Source: UMGS1307 sp964523005 (lineage in GTDB: Bacteria > Bacillota > Clostridia > Oscillospirales > CAG-382). From it: 5,854 nt of DNA. The notes under the pieces were generated by a model that was not told the DNA's origin, did not search any database, and was given only the letters and a program-made list of their open reading frames with translations. How positions within the stretch are numbered: the first letter of the stretch is position 1; each line of letters starts with the position of its first letter. The stretch covers positions 1 to 5,854 of the forward strand of contig CAZFZL010000098.1 of the NCBI GenBank assembly GCA_964523005.1, read 5' to 3'. A program made the translations under genes and the position numbers. Below are positions 1 through 5,854 of the stretch, in pieces.

Positions 1-210
1 ATACCCGCGTATTTGATAACGGCTATTGTATGTGTTGTTTTGTTTACCGTGCCGATAACTAACAGCATATTCGGATTCCTGCATGCATGGCAATATCTGA
101 TAATTGCGTTTGCCTTGCTCGCAATATCCTTGCTGCTCTCAAATCGCTATCAAAGAAAAATGTTCTCGAGCAGCGTCAAAAAAAGCCTGAAAGGACGTAA
201 TGAAGAATGA
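1..210 (+). CDS. C-terminal end of an unidentified integral membrane protein (5' end outside window)
   Basis: The reading frame is open from base 1 and ends at a TGA at 208-210, leaving 69 visible residues. The fragment has two strongly hydrophobic stretches, about bases 13-75 (LITAIVCVVLF...) and 85-150 (WQYLIIAFALLAISLLLS), so it probably ends with two membrane helices. A basic, polar tail follows (NRYQRK...KKSLKGRNEE) and by the positive-inside rule should lie in the cytoplasm. Its stop overlaps the ATG of the ABC transporter by 4 bases (ATGA), which indicates one operon with translational coupling, and a role in the same transport system is a reasonable inference. I do not recognise the family: too little is visible to separate a permease from an accessory or regulatory membrane protein. 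A TTG at 13 could in principle be a start, but the frame continues upstream without a stop and no ribosome-binding site can be judged, so a truncated larger gene is the better reading. Confidence 0.6.
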   Translation: MPAYLITAIVCVVLFTVPITNSIFGFLHAWQYLIIAFALLAISLLLSNRYQRKMFSSSVKKSLKGRNEE

Positions 211-3113
211 TAGATATAAGAAATGCAGATAAGTATTATAACCGGCAAAAATCAAACGAGCTTCATGTTATAAACGAAATATCAATGCAGCTTCCCGATA
301 CAGGGATTACGGCGATTTTCGGTAAGTCCGGCTGTGGAAAAACAACACTGCTCAACGTCATAGGCGGTCTTGACAGGCTCGACAGCGGATGTATAAGTGT
401 ATTAGGGCAGGATATATCTAAGAACACTGACGATATAAGAAACAAATATATCGGATATGTATTCCAAAACTACTACCTTTCAAATAACGAAACAGTTTTT
501 GAAAACGTAGCAAACGCACTGTATCTTTGCGGCATTACAGACAGTGACGAGATTAACTCACGTGTTTGCGCTTCCCTCGAAAGCGTCGGCATGATACACT
601 TCAAAAACCGTTTTCCGGACACGCTTTCAGGCGGTCAGCAGCAAAGAGTAGCTATCGCGCGCGCGATAGTCAAGGATCCGCACGTTATACTTGCAGACGA
701 ACCGACGGGTAACCTCGACGAAGCAAATACACTGATGATCATGAATATCCTCAAACAGATATCGCGTGAGCATCTCGTGCTTCTCGTCACGCACGAAGCC
801 GATCTTGTTGACCTTTACTGTGATCGCGTTATCGAAATCATCGACGGAAAGGTCAGCTCGACAAGAGAGAATGAGAACGCAAACGGTCACACCTCGCGTT
901 CAAAAAACGATATATATCTCGGCGAGCTTGAGAAGCATGAAGGCACCGTCTCCGGTGTTAACATAGAGTATTACGGTGATCCTTCACAAGCGATCACGCT
1001 GCGTGTCATCAATAACGATGGCAAGCTTTACCTTGAATGTACACAGCCGAATGTGAAGATCATCGACAGCGGCAGCGAGATTAAGCTAAGAGAAGGAGTT
1101 TTTGAGGAAAAGCCTGAGCGTTCCGATATACCGAAGGTTGCGATTTCTCCGTTGAAGCATGTGCCTGACGCTAAATACGGTCGTTTATTTTCATTTCGCT
1201 CTGCAGCTGTATCAGGATACCGTGAGAATTTTTCAAAAAAAAGTAAAAAAGGCAGAAAGCTGCTACGCTTTTCAATGTTTCTTTTAGCGTTTGTCGTTGT
1301 GTTTCTTACTGCTAATTTTGCTGTGAGCATAAAAACACTGTCAGACATAAGGGATGATCACGGCAACAATGTATTTTTCATCCCTCTCACCGCTGAAACA
1401 AACGTCAGTGCCTTGACTGACAGTATCGGAAAAAACGGGATCGATTATATACGTGTCATCGGATCATCGCATCGCTACAGCAAAGATAATATTTCTTTTC
1501 GCCCCGGTAATTTTATTACAGCCTCCGTTTCTTGCATCTCAGCCTCCGGCTATGTTCTTGACAGCTCGCTACTCAAGGGCATGACCTTAGCGGCAGGCAC
1601 AACAGCCTTTGAAAAACCGCTTGATGCAGTCATAACTACGGCGCTTGCGGATGAGCTTATTGAGAACAGCACTGTCAGTTATATAGCTGAATACAGTGAC
1701 CTTATCAACCTCGTTTCATATTCGCAGTATGGCTCCGAAAATTACATGAGGATTGTGGGCGTAGTTGAATCAAACGAAAAGAATTTTTATCTGAACAGCC
1801 TTTATTCAACCTATATGATACTTGAAAATGTGTATTATAACAGCTTGTCTGTCGCCGCTTCTTCATTAGATTCATCGCATTCTGCAGAAATCGGGAAAGG
1901 CGAAATTGCAATCGTCGGAAAAACGCAGTACAAAGTCAATGACTCTGTGACGATCATGGGCAGAAAGTATACTGTCGTAGAAATTGTGAAAAAATATGAC
2001 AATGTCTCCGACTATCCGTTGTATGTAAAGGAAAATCACGGCACTTCCCTTCTTTCATCTGACGAATATTTTGAAAAGAAGCTCAAGACAGAGCCTGAAG
2101 CAGACAGAGAACGCTCGGACTATGAGTGGTTTTTCAAGTATGCCACTCAATATTACAGAAGCTTCTGCGATAATAGCACTTTTAACGATTTTTATTCATG
2201 GGTCTATATGAAAACGGGCAATGTATGGGACCTGATCAGCGCATTTGTCAACAACGGCTTCGTCCAGGACCATTCAGCCGAGCAGCTTTATACGGCATAT
2301 TGCTATTACCAACAGTATTCAGAGTATCCTGATGAAAATCAATTGAACAAGTTTTCCGCCGATAACGATTATTCGTTTGCTTCTCAATACCTTAGCAAGC
2401 TGAGCGCTGATGACTCCGCCTATACGAACGCCTATGACGAATATACCTGGGGTGTAGATTATAAAACTGTTTCATTTGTACTCAATGACGAAGACTACAT
2501 TTCACTCGCCTATACGGTGGGTATAAATGATACAGAGGTCTGCTCCGTTGATCCGTTTGGATACGGTGAATACGGCGATTACATATGGTACAATCACTAT
2601 ATGCTTATACACACCGACAATGCTAAGACGGCAGGTGAGTATCTGAAGGCGCAGTACGGGAACAGTCTTATTACGCCGGAGGATATATTTGATGAGGAGT
2701 TGAGCTCATCATACGCCAACATCATCGCCGATGCGGTAAGTCTTGCCGTTACACTGACGCTTATAACGCTTTGCATATTCTTTATAATGCGCTCATCTCT
2801 TATGAGCAGAATAAAGGAGATCGGTATATACCGTGCAATAGGTGTTTCAAAGCAGAATCTAACATTCAGATATACGATTGAATCGCTCGTGCTGATCACG
2901 CTTTCGTTGCTTCCTGGATTTATTATCGCTTCAGCACTTGCACTAAAGATCGCTTCGTACAGTATTTTTTCAGATACACTTTTCTTCACGGGCTGGATCG
3001 CGGTTTTGCTTCTGTTGTTCTTGTATGCGCTTGCGCTTATATTCGGTACACTTCCCGTACGTATCATGCTCAGGCATACTCCGAGCGAGATTCTATCGAA
3101 ATACGATATATAA
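207..3113 (+). CDS. ABC transporter, fused ATPase-permease of MacB/FtsX type with enlarged extracytoplasmic domain
   Basis: A single-chain ABC transporter of 968 residues, probably an exporter or mechanotransmission protein acting as a dimer in the cytoplasmic membrane. The N-terminal ATPase is complete: Walker A GKSGCGKT (39-46), Q-loop Gln87, signature LSGGQ (140-144), Walker B VILADE (160-165), D-loop NLD (169-171) and switch His196. A 130-residue hydrophilic linker (about 217-350) leads to membrane helix 1 (353-375), an outer domain of about 460 residues (376-838), and helices at about 840-861, 892-914 and 929-949. The cytoplasmic loop RIKEIGIYRAIGVSK (868-882) is the typical FtsX/MacB permease signature. 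The helix order 1+3 is that of MacB, but MacB proteins are about 650 residues, the excess here lying in the linker and outer domain. The ATG is supported by AAAGGA at 190-195 and by a normal ATPase N-terminus (MIDIRNADKYY). The substrate is unknown; antimicrobial peptides, lipids or peptides are all possible. No signs of damage were seen. Confidence 0.95.
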   Translation: MIDIRNADKYYNRQKSNELHVINEISMQLPDTGITAIFGKSGCGKTTLLNVIGGLDRLDSGCISVLGQDISKNTDDIRNKYIGYVFQNYYLSNNETVFENVANALYLCGITDSDEINSRVCASLESVGMIHFKNRFPDTLSGGQQQRVAIARAIVKDPHVILADEPTGNLDEANTLMIMNILKQISREHLVLLVTHEADLVDLYCDRVIEIIDGKVSSTRENENANGHTSRSKNDIYLGELEKHEGTVSGVNIEYYGDPSQAITLRVINNDGKLYLECTQPNVKIIDSGSEIKLREGVFEEKPERSDIPKVAISPLKHVPDAKYGRLFSFRSAAVSGYRENFSKKSKKGRKLLRFSMFLLAFVVVFLTANFAVSIKTLSDIRDDHGNNVFFIPLTAETNVSALTDSIGKNGIDYIRVIGSSHRYSKDNISFRPGNFITASVSCISASGYVLDSSLLKGMTLAAGTTAFEKPLDAVITTALADELIENSTVSYIAEYSDLINLVSYSQYGSENYMRIVGVVESNEKNFYLNSLYSTYMILENVYYNSLSVAASSLDSSHSAEIGKGEIAIVGKTQYKVNDSVTIMGRKYTVVEIVKKYDNVSDYPLYVKENHGTSLLSSDEYFEKKLKTEPEADRERSDYEWFFKYATQYYRSFCDNSTFNDFYSWVYMKTGNVWDLISAFVNNGFVQDHSAEQLYTAYCYYQQYSEYPDENQLNKFSADNDYSFASQYLSKLSADDSAYTNAYDEYTWGVDYKTVSFVLNDEDYISLAYTVGINDTEVCSVDPFGYGEYGDYIWYNHYMLIHTDNAKTAGEYLKAQYGNSLITPEDIFDEELSSSYANIIADAVSLAVTLTLITLCIFFIMRSSLMSRIKEIGIYRAIGVSKQNLTFRYTIESLVLITLSLLPGFIIASALALKIASYSIFSDTLFFTGWIAVLLLLFLYALALIFGTLPVRIMLRHTPSEILSKYDI

Positions 3114-3114
3114 A

Positions 3115-3885
3115 CTAAAGCTGCTTCTTTATACTTTCCAATGCATTTTTCTCAAGTCTGCTGACTTGAGCCTGTGAAATACCTATTTCGCAGGCGACCT
3201 CAGTCTGTGTCTTCCCTTTATAAAAACGCATCAGCAGTATTCTGCGCTCGCGTTCTCCGAGATGCTTTATCGCACCTGTCAGCGCCATATCCGTCAGCCA
3301 GTTCTCATCTGTGTTTTCGGTATCTCTGATTTGATCGAATAAATAAAGCGAATCGCTTTCGTCTCCGTTTACAGGCTCATAAAGCGACAGCGGTTCAACT
3401 ATAGCATCAAGAGCATTTATCACATCTTTTTTGTCGGCTTCAAGAGAAGCTGCGATCTCATCGATCGTGGCTTCTCTTCCTTTTTCTCCTGAAATACGTT
3501 CTTTTGCCTGGAGTGCTTTATATGCGAGATCTCTGACCGAGCGTGATATTCGAACCGTGTTATTGTCACGCAGAAAGCGGCGTATTTCACCAAGAATCAT
3601 TGGTACGGCATATGTTGAAAACCGTACTTCTTTATCCATACAAAAGTTATCCACCGCTTTTATCAGACCGATACATCCGACTTGAAAAAGATCGTCCGGG
3701 TTTTCACCGCGGCGTGCAAACGATTGGATCACGCTTAGAACAAGCTTCAGATTTCCGCTGATCATCTCTTCACGCGCAAGCCTGTCTCCTTTTTTGATTT
3801 GTATGAGAAGCTCAGTTTTTCGTTCTTCGGAAAGCACCGGCAGCTTTGCTGTGCTCACACCGCATATTTCAACTTTATTGTACAT
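3115..3885 (-). CDS. sigG: RNA polymerase sporulation sigma factor sigma-G
   Basis: Sigma-70 family factor of 256 residues that directs late gene expression in the forespore after engulfment, including spore DNA-protecting and germination genes in known spore formers. The N-terminal NKVEICGV (3-10) and KLPVL (14-18) are hallmarks of sigma-G and separate it from sigma-F and sigma-B. Region 2 follows with DDLFQVGCIGL (64-74), VRFSTYAVPMILGEIRR (87-103) and RDNN (106-109); region 3 spans about 112-165; region 4.2 has the helix-turn-helix TQTEVACEIGISQAQVSRLEK (226-246). Length matches the Bacillus subtilis protein (about 260). The ATG is the only usable start: the frame upstream has no ATG, GTG or TTG before a stop. 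The Shine-Dalgarno is poor, AAGGG lying 16 bases upstream. The gene stands apart from recG-dusB behind a terminator and has its own candidate promoter. It is not preceded by sigE or spoIIGA as in Bacillus. Its TAG stop is one base from the stop of the convergent ABC gene. Confidence 0.97.
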   Translation of the reverse strand: MYNKVEICGVSTAKLPVLSEERKTELLIQIKKGDRLAREEMISGNLKLVLSVIQSFARRGENPDDLFQVGCIGLIKAVDNFCMDKEVRFSTYAVPMILGEIRRFLRDNNTVRISRSVRDLAYKALQAKERISGEKGREATIDEIAASLEADKKDVINALDAIVEPLSLYEPVNGDESDSLYLFDQIRDTENTDENWLTDMALTGAIKHLGERERRILLMRFYKGKTQTEVACEIGISQAQVSRLEKNALESIKKQL

Positions 3886-3932
3886 ATTGTTTTTACCGTT
3901 TCCCTTGTATTCGTTTACGAATCATTTCGCGC
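3886..3932 (-). promoter_or_regulatory. Predicted 5' leader of sigG with short palindrome and distant Shine-Dalgarno
   Basis: If the promoter call upstream is right, transcription starts near 3932 and the mRNA has a leader of about 47 bases. On the minus strand it contains ATTCG-TAAA-CGAAT (3922-3909), able to fold into a weak 5-bp hairpin, followed at once by AAGGG (3906-3902). This is the only purine-rich ribosome-binding candidate and lies 16 bases from the ATG, longer than the usual 5-10. Together these suggest modest translation of sigG. In Bacillus subtilis the sigG leader is reported to limit translation by structure near the ribosome-binding site; a similar role here is inference. Confidence 0.4.
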
Positions 3933-3977
3933 CGTTAACATTTTGCCCACAGAAACAAAAACGAATACAAAACGAAT
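3909..3977. repeat. Cluster of four ACGAAT hexamers upstream of sigG
   Basis: ACGAAT occurs on the plus strand at 3917-3922, 3961-3966 and 3972-3977, and inverted (ATTCGT) at 3909-3914. The first and the inverted copy form the palindrome ATTCGT-TT-ACGAAT. The copies at 3961 and 3972 are direct repeats 11 bases apart, about one helical turn, and the former overlaps the candidate -35 element. An 8-base version GTATTCGT (3907-3914) is repeated inverted as ACGAATAC at 3961-3968. This could be a binding site for a regulator or a chance product of biased sequence; no known operator is recognised. Confidence 0.35.
3939..3968 (-). promoter_or_regulatory. Candidate sigma-F-type promoter of sigG
   Basis: On the minus strand GTATT (3968-3964) and GGGCAAAATG (3948-3939) are separated by 15 bases. 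This resembles the Bacillus sigma-F pattern, roughly GYATA, 15 bases, GGnnAnAnTR: the upstream element matches 4 of 5 and the downstream element matches at all fixed positions. The site lies about 55 bases upstream of the sigG ATG, in the only non-coding gap available, and sigG is a classical sigma-F target. The start point is predicted near 3932. The region is AT-rich, so a chance match cannot be excluded. Confidence 0.5.
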
Positions 3978-4000
3978 AATGGTAATATATGCACTTTTAT

Positions 4001-4031
4001 ATAAAAAACAGAGCCGTAAAAAACGGCTCTG
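4001..4031 (-). terminator. Intrinsic terminator of the recG-dusB operon
   Basis: Positions 4009-4017 (CAGAGCCGT) and 4023-4031 (ACGGCTCTG) form a perfect 9-bp stem with a 5-base loop. Read on the minus strand the stem is followed by GTTTTTTAT (4009-4001), a proper U-tract. It starts 18 bases after the dusB stop and so ends the recG-dusB transcript and separates it from sigG. On the plus strand the hairpin is followed by GATTTGTTGT, a poor U-tract, so it looks directional. Confidence 0.9.
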
Positions 4032-4049
4032 ATTTGTTGTATCAGGCTA

Positions 4050-4985
4050 TCAGAACAAGACGTTGAGAATTTCACGAAGCTCATCGCACGACTGAGAATT
4101 GTTTATCATCAGTCTTGCTTTTGCCGCACCGTCCATTCCGGTAATGTAACGCGTCAGATGTCCACGAAGCTCGCGGCAGGCGATGTATTCACCCTTGAGC
4201 TGTTTGAGAAGCGAAATGTGTTTCATTATCATGTCTTTTTTCTCGTTTTCGGAAGGCAGTGTGTAGTGCTTACCTTTGAGAGTGCAATCGATCTGTTCGA
4301 AAATAAAGGGATTTCCGTAAGCGCCTCTTCCGATCATAACACCGTCGCACTGCGTTTCTTCAAGCATTCTGAGTGCGTCAGCGCCGTTATGTATATCTCC
4401 GTTTCCCATCACGGGGATGGACACGGATTTCTTTACAAGGGCGATCATATTCCAATCGGCGTTACCGGAATACCCCTGTTTTTTTGTTCTTGCATGAACA
4501 GCAACGGCCTTTGCACCATTCTGCTCGCATATCGCGGCGATATCCGGCGCGTTGAGCGAATTCTCATCCCATCCGCTTCTTATCTTGACCGTAACGGGAA
4601 TGTTGATTGCATCGCTTACGGCTCTGACGATGCGTCCGGCGAGAGAGGGATTAAGCATGAGCGCGGAGCCTTCACCGTTAGATGTGATTTTCGGGACGGG
4701 ACAGCCCATATTGATATCGATAGACGGCGGTGAAAAACGCATCAGTGCCATGGCAGCATCAGCCATCGTGTCCGGTTCGCTTCCGAATATTTGTATTGCG
4801 GTCGGTATGGTGTCTTCAGTCACATCCGCCAAAGCAAATGATTTTTTGTCTCCGTAGGTTATCGCCTTGGCGCTTACCATCTCACTTACAGCAAAATGGC
4901 ATCCGCATTCGGCACATACTGTTCTGTACGCTCTGTCCGTTATTCCGGCAAGAGGTGCAAGTATCACTTTTACATTTTCGTACAC
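4050..4985 (-). CDS. dusB: tRNA-dihydrouridine synthase, DusB/NifR3 type
   Basis: Flavoenzyme of 311 residues that reduces specific uridines in tRNA to dihydrouridine using FMN and NADPH in the cytoplasm. The TIM-barrel start LAPLAGITDRAYR (9-21) is typical. The catalytic cysteine is Cys95 in DINMGCPVPK (90-99), followed by the NGEGSAL loop (103-109). Probable FMN contacts are Gln65, Lys134 in VKIRSGW, His164 in VHARTKKQGYSG, Asn195 in NGDI, and GRGAYGNP (219-226). The C-terminal helical tRNA-binding part is present (about 240-311). The DINMGCPVPK and NGEGSAL motifs favour the DusB group; the target position in tRNA cannot be read. Translation starts at GTG (4985-4983), one base after the recG stop and with no clear Shine-Dalgarno, so coupling to recG translation is likely. 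An upstream stop in the same frame excludes an earlier start, and the N-terminus is a few residues shorter than common in the family. A second GTG at codon 7 is less likely. Confidence 0.95.
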   Translation of the reverse strand: MYENVKVILAPLAGITDRAYRTVCAECGCHFAVSEMVSAKAITYGDKKSFALADVTEDTIPTAIQIFGSEPDTMADAAMALMRFSPPSIDINMGCPVPKITSNGEGSALMLNPSLAGRIVRAVSDAINIPVTVKIRSGWDENSLNAPDIAAICEQNGAKAVAVHARTKKQGYSGNADWNMIALVKKSVSIPVMGNGDIHNGADALRMLEETQCDGVMIGRGAYGNPFIFEQIDCTLKGKHYTLPSENEKKDMIMKHISLLKQLKGEYIACRELRGHLTRYITGMDGAAKARLMINNSQSCDELREILNVLF

Positions 4986-4986
4986 G

Positions 4987-5854
4987 TCAGTTCAATACAT
5001 TTTCACAGCCGAGCGCGCAGAAAGTGCGGCGCACTTCTATTGCCGCATTAGCGTGTCTTACGTCTGTGAATAGTCCTTCTTCGATTATTTCAGAGGCAGT
5101 ATCGTGCGCAAGGTTCATCAATTCCATATCTGCAGACAAATCAGCTACGCTAAAAGAATACTCACCGTGTTGACGATGACCTATGAATTCGCCTGGGCCG
5201 CGCAGACGCAGATCGGTCTGTGCGATAACAAAGCCGTCATTCGTGCCGCACATTATATCAGTGCGCTCTTTTGCGATATCACCTTTACTGTCGCTTACAA
5301 GCACACAATACGATTTACCACTCCCGCGTCCGACACGTCCGCGCAGCTGATGAAGCTGTGAAAGTCCGAAGCGTTCAGCGTTTTCTATTATCATAAGCGT
5401 AGCATTCGGCACGTCCACACCGACTTCAACGACCGTAGTGCTCACAAGTATATCAATATGTCCGCTGACGAACGCTTCCATCACACGGTCTTTCTCGCGC
5501 TGCGGCAGCTTACCGTGAAGTAATCCGACAGAAAGATCGCTGAAAACGCCGTCCCGAAGAAGCGCTCCGTAACTTTCAACGCTTTTGACTTCAATAAGCT
5601 CGTTATCTTCAACGGCAGGACATATTATGTAAACCTGATGGCCTTCTCCTACTGTTTTTCGTACGAACTGTATAAGGCGCGCACGGTACTTTTCATCTAC
5701 ACAGAAGGTATCGATCTTTTGTCTGCCGGGCGGCATTTCATCGATGGTGCTCAGATCAAGATCACCGTACATAATAAGCGAAAGAGTACGCGGTATCGGC
5801 GTTGCGGACATGACGAGAAGATGCGGCTTCTCGCCCTTTTCCGTAAGTGCTGCG
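4987..5854 (-). CDS. recG: ATP-dependent DNA helicase RecG, C-terminal part (5' end outside window)
   Basis: Superfamily 2 DNA translocase that regresses stalled replication forks and processes branched DNA. The frame is open to the window edge and gives 288 residues, about 40 percent of a protein normally near 680. It enters just before helicase motif III (MSATPIPRTL, visible residues 15-24). Then come YGDLDLSTIDEMPPGR (29-44), QVYIICPAVED (73-83), GLLHGKLPQREKD (110-122), motif V STTVVEVGVDVPNA (138-151) and motif VI QLHQLRGRVGRG (166-177). The RecG-specific TRG region is present as GFVIAQTDLRLRGPGEFIGHRQHG-like sequence at 207-230 (key parts DLRLRGPGE and GHRQHG). The missing part would hold the wedge domain and the Walker A and B motifs. 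An ATG at 5811 lies inside motif III and is not the true start. The gene runs into dusB with one intervening base, in one operon. Confidence 0.96.
   Translation of the reverse strand, partial: AALTEKGEKPHLLVMSATPIPRTLSLIMYGDLDLSTIDEMPPGRQKIDTFCVDEKYRARLIQFVRKTVGEGHQVYIICPAVEDNELIEVKSVESYGALLRDGVFSDLSVGLLHGKLPQREKDRVMEAFVSGHIDILVSTTVVEVGVDVPNATLMIIENAERFGLSQLHQLRGRVGRGSGKSYCVLVSDSKGDIAKERTDIMCGTNDGFVIAQTDLRLRGPGEFIGHRQHGEYSFSVADLSADMELMNLAHDTASEIIEEGLFTDVRHANAAIEVRRTFCALGCENVLN

Noticed and set aside
652..669. Perfect 18-base palindrome CTATCGCGCGCGCGATAG inside the ABC gene
   Set aside because: It falls exactly on the conserved AIARAI codons after the LSGGQ signature; alternating Ala and Arg codons readily give GCGCGC, so coding constraint explains it.
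2597..3067. 156-codon open frame on the minus strand opposite the ABC permease helices
   Set aside because: It is antisense to the FtsX-like C-terminal region, has low-complexity Ser/Ile-rich composition and no family resemblance.
3064..3090. Hairpin-like GCTCGG/CCTGAGC just beyond the sigG stop, considered as sigG terminator
   Set aside because: The stem is six pairs with a bulge, lies in ABC coding sequence, and has no U-tract after it.
3971..4006. Possible sigma-G autoregulatory promoter TTATA, 18 bases, CATTATT on the minus strand upstream of sigG
   Set aside because: Each box has one mismatch to the sigma-G pattern, the sequence is very AT-rich, and the upstream box lies in the terminator U-tract; chance is likely.
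4009..4031. The same hairpin acting as terminator for plus-strand ABC transcription
   Set aside because: It is about 900 bases past the ABC stop, and the plus-strand sequence after the stem (GATTTGTTGT) is a poor U-tract.
4158..4733. 191-codon open frame on the plus strand opposite dusB
   Set aside because: It lies wholly antisense to a strongly conserved enzyme with all its motifs and has no recognisable domain; it is a shadow of the real gene.
4730..5173. 147-codon plus-strand frame spanning the recG-dusB junction
   Set aside because: It is antisense to two conserved genes, and its Arg/Ser/Cys-rich composition is typical of a wrong-frame reading.
5809..5811. ATG as the start of a short 274-residue helicase
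   Set aside because: The codon is the Met of helicase motif III (MSATPIP), and the frame continues upstream with RecG-like sequence (KPHLLV) to the window edge.

Overview
The window looks like chromosomal core from an endospore-forming Firmicute, most likely a member of the Clostridia. The best evidence is a clear sigma-G gene, the late forespore sigma factor, whose N-terminus carries the diagnostic NKVEICGV and KLPVL motifs. Intermediate base composition and a large single-chain ABC exporter of a type common in gut Clostridia fit this. The genus cannot be read from the sequence.

Layout: on the plus strand, bases 1-210 hold the 3' end of a gene for a membrane protein. It overlaps by 4 bases (ATGA) a 968-residue ABC transporter (207-3113) that fuses an N-terminal ATPase to a MacB/FtsX-type permease. 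Everything after 3114 is on the minus strand. Reading in that direction there is the C-terminal half of recG (window edge to 4987), then a dusB-type tRNA-dihydrouridine synthase (4985-4050) one base downstream, then a strong intrinsic terminator (4031-4001), a short regulatory region, and sigG (3885-3115). The stop codons of sigG and the ABC transporter face each other with one base between them.

How the genes relate: recG (rescue of stalled replication forks) and dusB (tRNA modification) form a housekeeping operon closed by its own terminator. sigG therefore needs its own promoter. The 160-base gap holds a good candidate for a sigma-F-type promoter, as expected for a forespore gene, followed by a leader with a short palindrome and a poorly placed ribosome-binding site. 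The ABC transporter and its truncated upstream partner form a separate operon of unknown substrate. Its converging transcription could run antisense into sigG, since no terminator is visible between them.

I see no RNA genes, insertion sequences, CRISPR arrays or phage genes. Nothing here amounts to an obviously new system. The points most worth a second look are the enlarged, aromatic-rich outer domain of the ABC protein, the sigG control region, and the one-base convergent junction.
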